A stretch of DNA of 8,067 bases from positions 1-8,067 of the forward strand of contig WLQO01000049.1 of the NCBI GenBank assembly GCA_009698295.1, given 5' to 3'. This stretch comes from Actinomycetota bacterium. GTDB taxonomy: Bacteria > Actinomycetota > Actinomycetes > Nanopelagicales > Nanopelagicaceae. The notes under the pieces are model-generated. The model was not told the DNA's origin. It searched no databases and saw only the letters and a list, made by a program, of their open reading frames with translations. A program made the translations under genes and the position numbers. This document shows, piece by piece, positions 6,496 through 8,067 of the stretch (the first letter of the stretch is position 1; each line of letters begins with the position of its first letter).

Positions 6496-7608
6496 GTGAA
6501 TGAGCGCTTTCCTACCGTCGGCATTATTGGTGCTGGGCAATTAGCCCGTATGAGTGTCGCACCAGCAACAGCGCTAGGTGTAAACCTCTTACTATTTGCG
6601 CAAGATGAGAACGACAGTGCTGCACAAATCGCACCACATATTGTTGGTGATTATCGTGATCTTTCTCAGTTGTTGGAATTTGCTAAGAAATGCGATCTTG
6701 TTACCTTTGAACACGAATTAGTCCCGCTCTCAGTTATTAAAGGGTTAGAAGCAGCGGGAGTTAAAGTCTTTCCAACTTCACAATCTTTCCAATACTCACA
6801 AGATAAAGCCGAGATGCGAAGCAAGTTAATTGCATACCCATCCCCAAAATGGCGAGTGATTGATGACGAGGGACAAGCCTTCGAATTTCCTTTTATCGCT
6901 AAGCGAATTTCTGGGGGATATGACGGACGTGGCGTATGGAAGGTGAAAAACCTTGATGACTTGGAAGAGCTATTACTGGAGCACCCTCAACTTTTAATAG
7001 AAGAACTGATCGAATTCGATAGTGAAATCGCGGTGATGGTCGCACGTTCTGAACATGGCCAAGCTACATCGTGGGCGCCAACGCAGACGGTGCAGTCAGA
7101 TGGAATCTGCACCTTAACAATTTCTCCGGCTCAAGTTATTTCAACTGAAGTTGCAGAAAAAGCGCAACAGTTAGCCTTATCGATTGCAAATGATATTTCG
7201 CTCATAGGCGTAATGGCCGTTGAAATGTTTGTGAAGGGAGATCAACTCTTTATAAACGAGTTAGCAATGCGTCCACATAATTCTGGTCATTGGACGATTG
7301 AAGGCGCGCGTACCAGCCAATTCGAACAACATCTGCGGGCAATTTTGGATTTGCCACTCGGTGATCCAACGATGACAGCTCCCTTTGCAGTGATGGCTAA
7401 TATTTTAGGCGGAGATAAGACGGATATGTATCGGCCATATCTGCACCTCATGGCACGTAATCCTGAGTTGAAATTTCATCAATATAAGAAAGAAGTTCGT
7501 AAAGGGCGCAAAATCGGCCATGTCACCGTGATCGGTAAAAACCTTCTAGAATTGACTGAGATAGCTGAACATGCACGTGACTATATGAGCGGAGAAATTG
7601 ATGAGTGA
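6496..7608 (+). CDS. purK: 5-(carboxyamino)imidazole ribonucleotide synthase (N5-CAIR synthase)
   Basis: PurK converts AIR, ATP and bicarbonate to N5-CAIR in de novo purine synthesis. The 370-residue ATP-grasp protein opens with a glycine-rich fold (VGIIGAGQLARM, 8-19), then VTFEHELVP and the central ATP-grasp region with ISGGYDGRGVWKVK. The C-terminal portion has GVMAVEMFV, the metal/substrate motif NELAMRPHNSGHWTIEGAR, and KVRKGRK-like GRKIGHVTV in the last domain. Length is normal for the family. The start is GTG at 6496, four bases after the birA stop. The ATG at 6500 is out of frame and no clear Shine-Dalgarno is visible, so translation probably relies on coupling to birA. The stop overlaps the purE start by 8 bases. 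Pairing with class I PurE gives the two-step bacterial route from AIR to CAIR. Confidence 0.96.
   Translation: MNERFPTVGIIGAGQLARMSVAPATALGVNLLLFAQDENDSAAQIAPHIVGDYRDLSQLLEFAKKCDLVTFEHELVPLSVIKGLEAAGVKVFPTSQSFQYSQDKAEMRSKLIAYPSPKWRVIDDEGQAFEFPFIAKRISGGYDGRGVWKVKNLDDLEELLLEHPQLLIEELIEFDSEIAVMVARSEHGQATSWAPTQTVQSDGICTLTISPAQVISTEVAEKAQQLALSIANDISLIGVMAVEMFVKGDQLFINELAMRPHNSGHWTIEGARTSQFEQHLRAILDLPLGDPTMTAPFAVMANILGGDKTDMYRPYLHLMARNPELKFHQYKKEVRKGRKIGHVTVIGKNLLELTEIAEHARDYMSGEIDE
7591..7594 (+). promoter_or_regulatory. Ribosome binding site of purE
   Basis: GGAG lies 6 bases before the purE ATG at 7601, inside the last codons of purK. It supports the ATG at 7601 as the start and efficient re-initiation after purK. 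Confidence 0.7.
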
Positions 7609-8067
7609 TGTAGCAATCATCATGGGATCAGATTCTGATTGGCCTGTTATGGAAGCAGCGGCGAAAGCTCTCGATTCATTTGGCATTAGCTACACCGCAG
7701 AAGTTGTCTCAGCCCATCGCATGCCTGAAGAAATGGTGGAGTTTGCAAAGACTGCCGCGGCAAAGGGTTACAAAGTAATAATCGCGGGCGCTGGTGGCGC
7801 AGCACATTTACCCGGCATGGTGGCATCACTTTCAACGCTTCCAGTTATTGGAGTTCCAGTCTCTCTTAAGAACCTTGAAGGTATGGATTCACTTCTCTCT
7901 ATCGTCCAAATGCCAGGAGGCATACCGGTAGCAACAGTTGGAATCGATAACGCTAAAAATGCTGGCATATTGGCCGCTCGAATCCTTGGCGTATCCGATA
8001 GCGCAATTTCGGCGAAAGTTGGAGATGCGTTAAAAGAAATTAATCTAGAAGCAAAGGAAAAGGGCGC
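7601..8067 (+). CDS. purE: N5-carboxyaminoimidazole ribonucleotide mutase, class I PurE (3' end outside window)
   Basis: PurE moves the carboxyl group of N5-CAIR, the PurK product, to carbon 4 to give CAIR. It works in the cytosol as an octamer in known members. The visible 155 residues include IMGSDSDWPVM (7-17, phosphate loop), SAHRMPEEM (37-45, with the catalytic His39), AGAGGAAHLPGM, and the hallmark VSLKNLEGMDSLLSIVQMP followed by GGIPVATVGI. The AAHLPGM and SIVQMP signatures fit the bacterial class I mutase; co-occurrence with purK confirms this. Class I proteins are about 160-175 residues, so only a few C-terminal residues should lie beyond base 8067. The start overlaps the purK stop by 8 bases (7601-7608). 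Confidence 0.96.
   Translation, partial: MSDVAIIMGSDSDWPVMEAAAKALDSFGISYTAEVVSAHRMPEEMVEFAKTAAAKGYKVIIAGAGGAAHLPGMVASLSTLPVIGVPVSLKNLEGMDSLLSIVQMPGGIPVATVGIDNAKNAGILAARILGVSDSAISAKVGDALKEINLEAKEKG

Noticed and set aside
7768..7968. 66-codon minus-strand open frame
   Set aside because: Antisense shadow of the conserved purE core.
1..8067. Search for a mobile element, CRISPR array, defence genes, tRNA/rRNA or riboswitch
   Set aside because: All bases except about 40 are in housekeeping coding sequences, no direct-repeat array or transposase motif is seen, and gene order is the conserved chromosomal one. I find no undescribed system here.

Overview
The window is a gene-dense piece of an actinobacterial chromosome. 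Nine protein genes leave only about 40 non-coding bases. Base composition looks moderate (mid-40s % GC by eye), intergenic gaps are nearly absent, and the gene set matches the conserved actinobacterial acyl-CoA carboxylase neighbourhood. Together these suggest a streamlined actinobacterium, perhaps a freshwater planktonic one of the Nanopelagicales (acI) type. That placement is inference; no rRNA or other taxonomic marker is present.

Layout: two operons diverge from an 18-bp gap at 5709-5726. The minus-strand operon reads leftward: accD (carboxyltransferase beta subunit, 5708-4137), a 61-residue accE-like epsilon subunit (4137-3952), maf (nucleotide pyrophosphatase, 3952-3350), accA (biotin carboxylase fused to a biotin carrier domain, 3353-1635), purine nucleoside phosphorylase (1638-808), and an alpha-D-phosphohexomutase family gene starting with GTG at 789 and leaving the window at base 1. 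The first five genes are joined by 1- or 4-base stop/start overlaps (TAATG, TAATG, ATGA, ATGA); the last follows after 18 bases. The plus-strand operon has birA (biotin-protein ligase, from about 5727), purK (6496-7608) and purE (from 7601, a few residues short of complete at the window end).

How the genes fit together: AccA, AccD and AccE form an acyl-CoA carboxylase that makes malonyl-CoA and/or methylmalonyl-CoA. BirA attaches biotin to the AccA carrier lysine. PurK and PurE carry out the two-step carboxylation of AIR to CAIR in purine synthesis. PNP splits purine nucleosides to base plus (deoxy)ribose-1-phosphate, and the adjacent mutase is a plausible phosphopentomutase feeding ribose-5-phosphate back to PRPP and purine synthesis. 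Biotin/fatty-acid and purine functions therefore sit side by side.

The order is a compacted version of the Mycobacterium tuberculosis region running purE-purK...birA/accD5-accE5-maf...accA3...deoD-pmmB (recalled from knowledge, not searched). I see no RNA gene, mobile element, CRISPR array or terminator, and no sign of an undescribed defence or mobile system. The most interesting points are a possible overlapping bidirectional leaderless promoter, an isoleucine at the AccD acyl-specificity position, and the likely pentomutase role of the phosphohexomutase.
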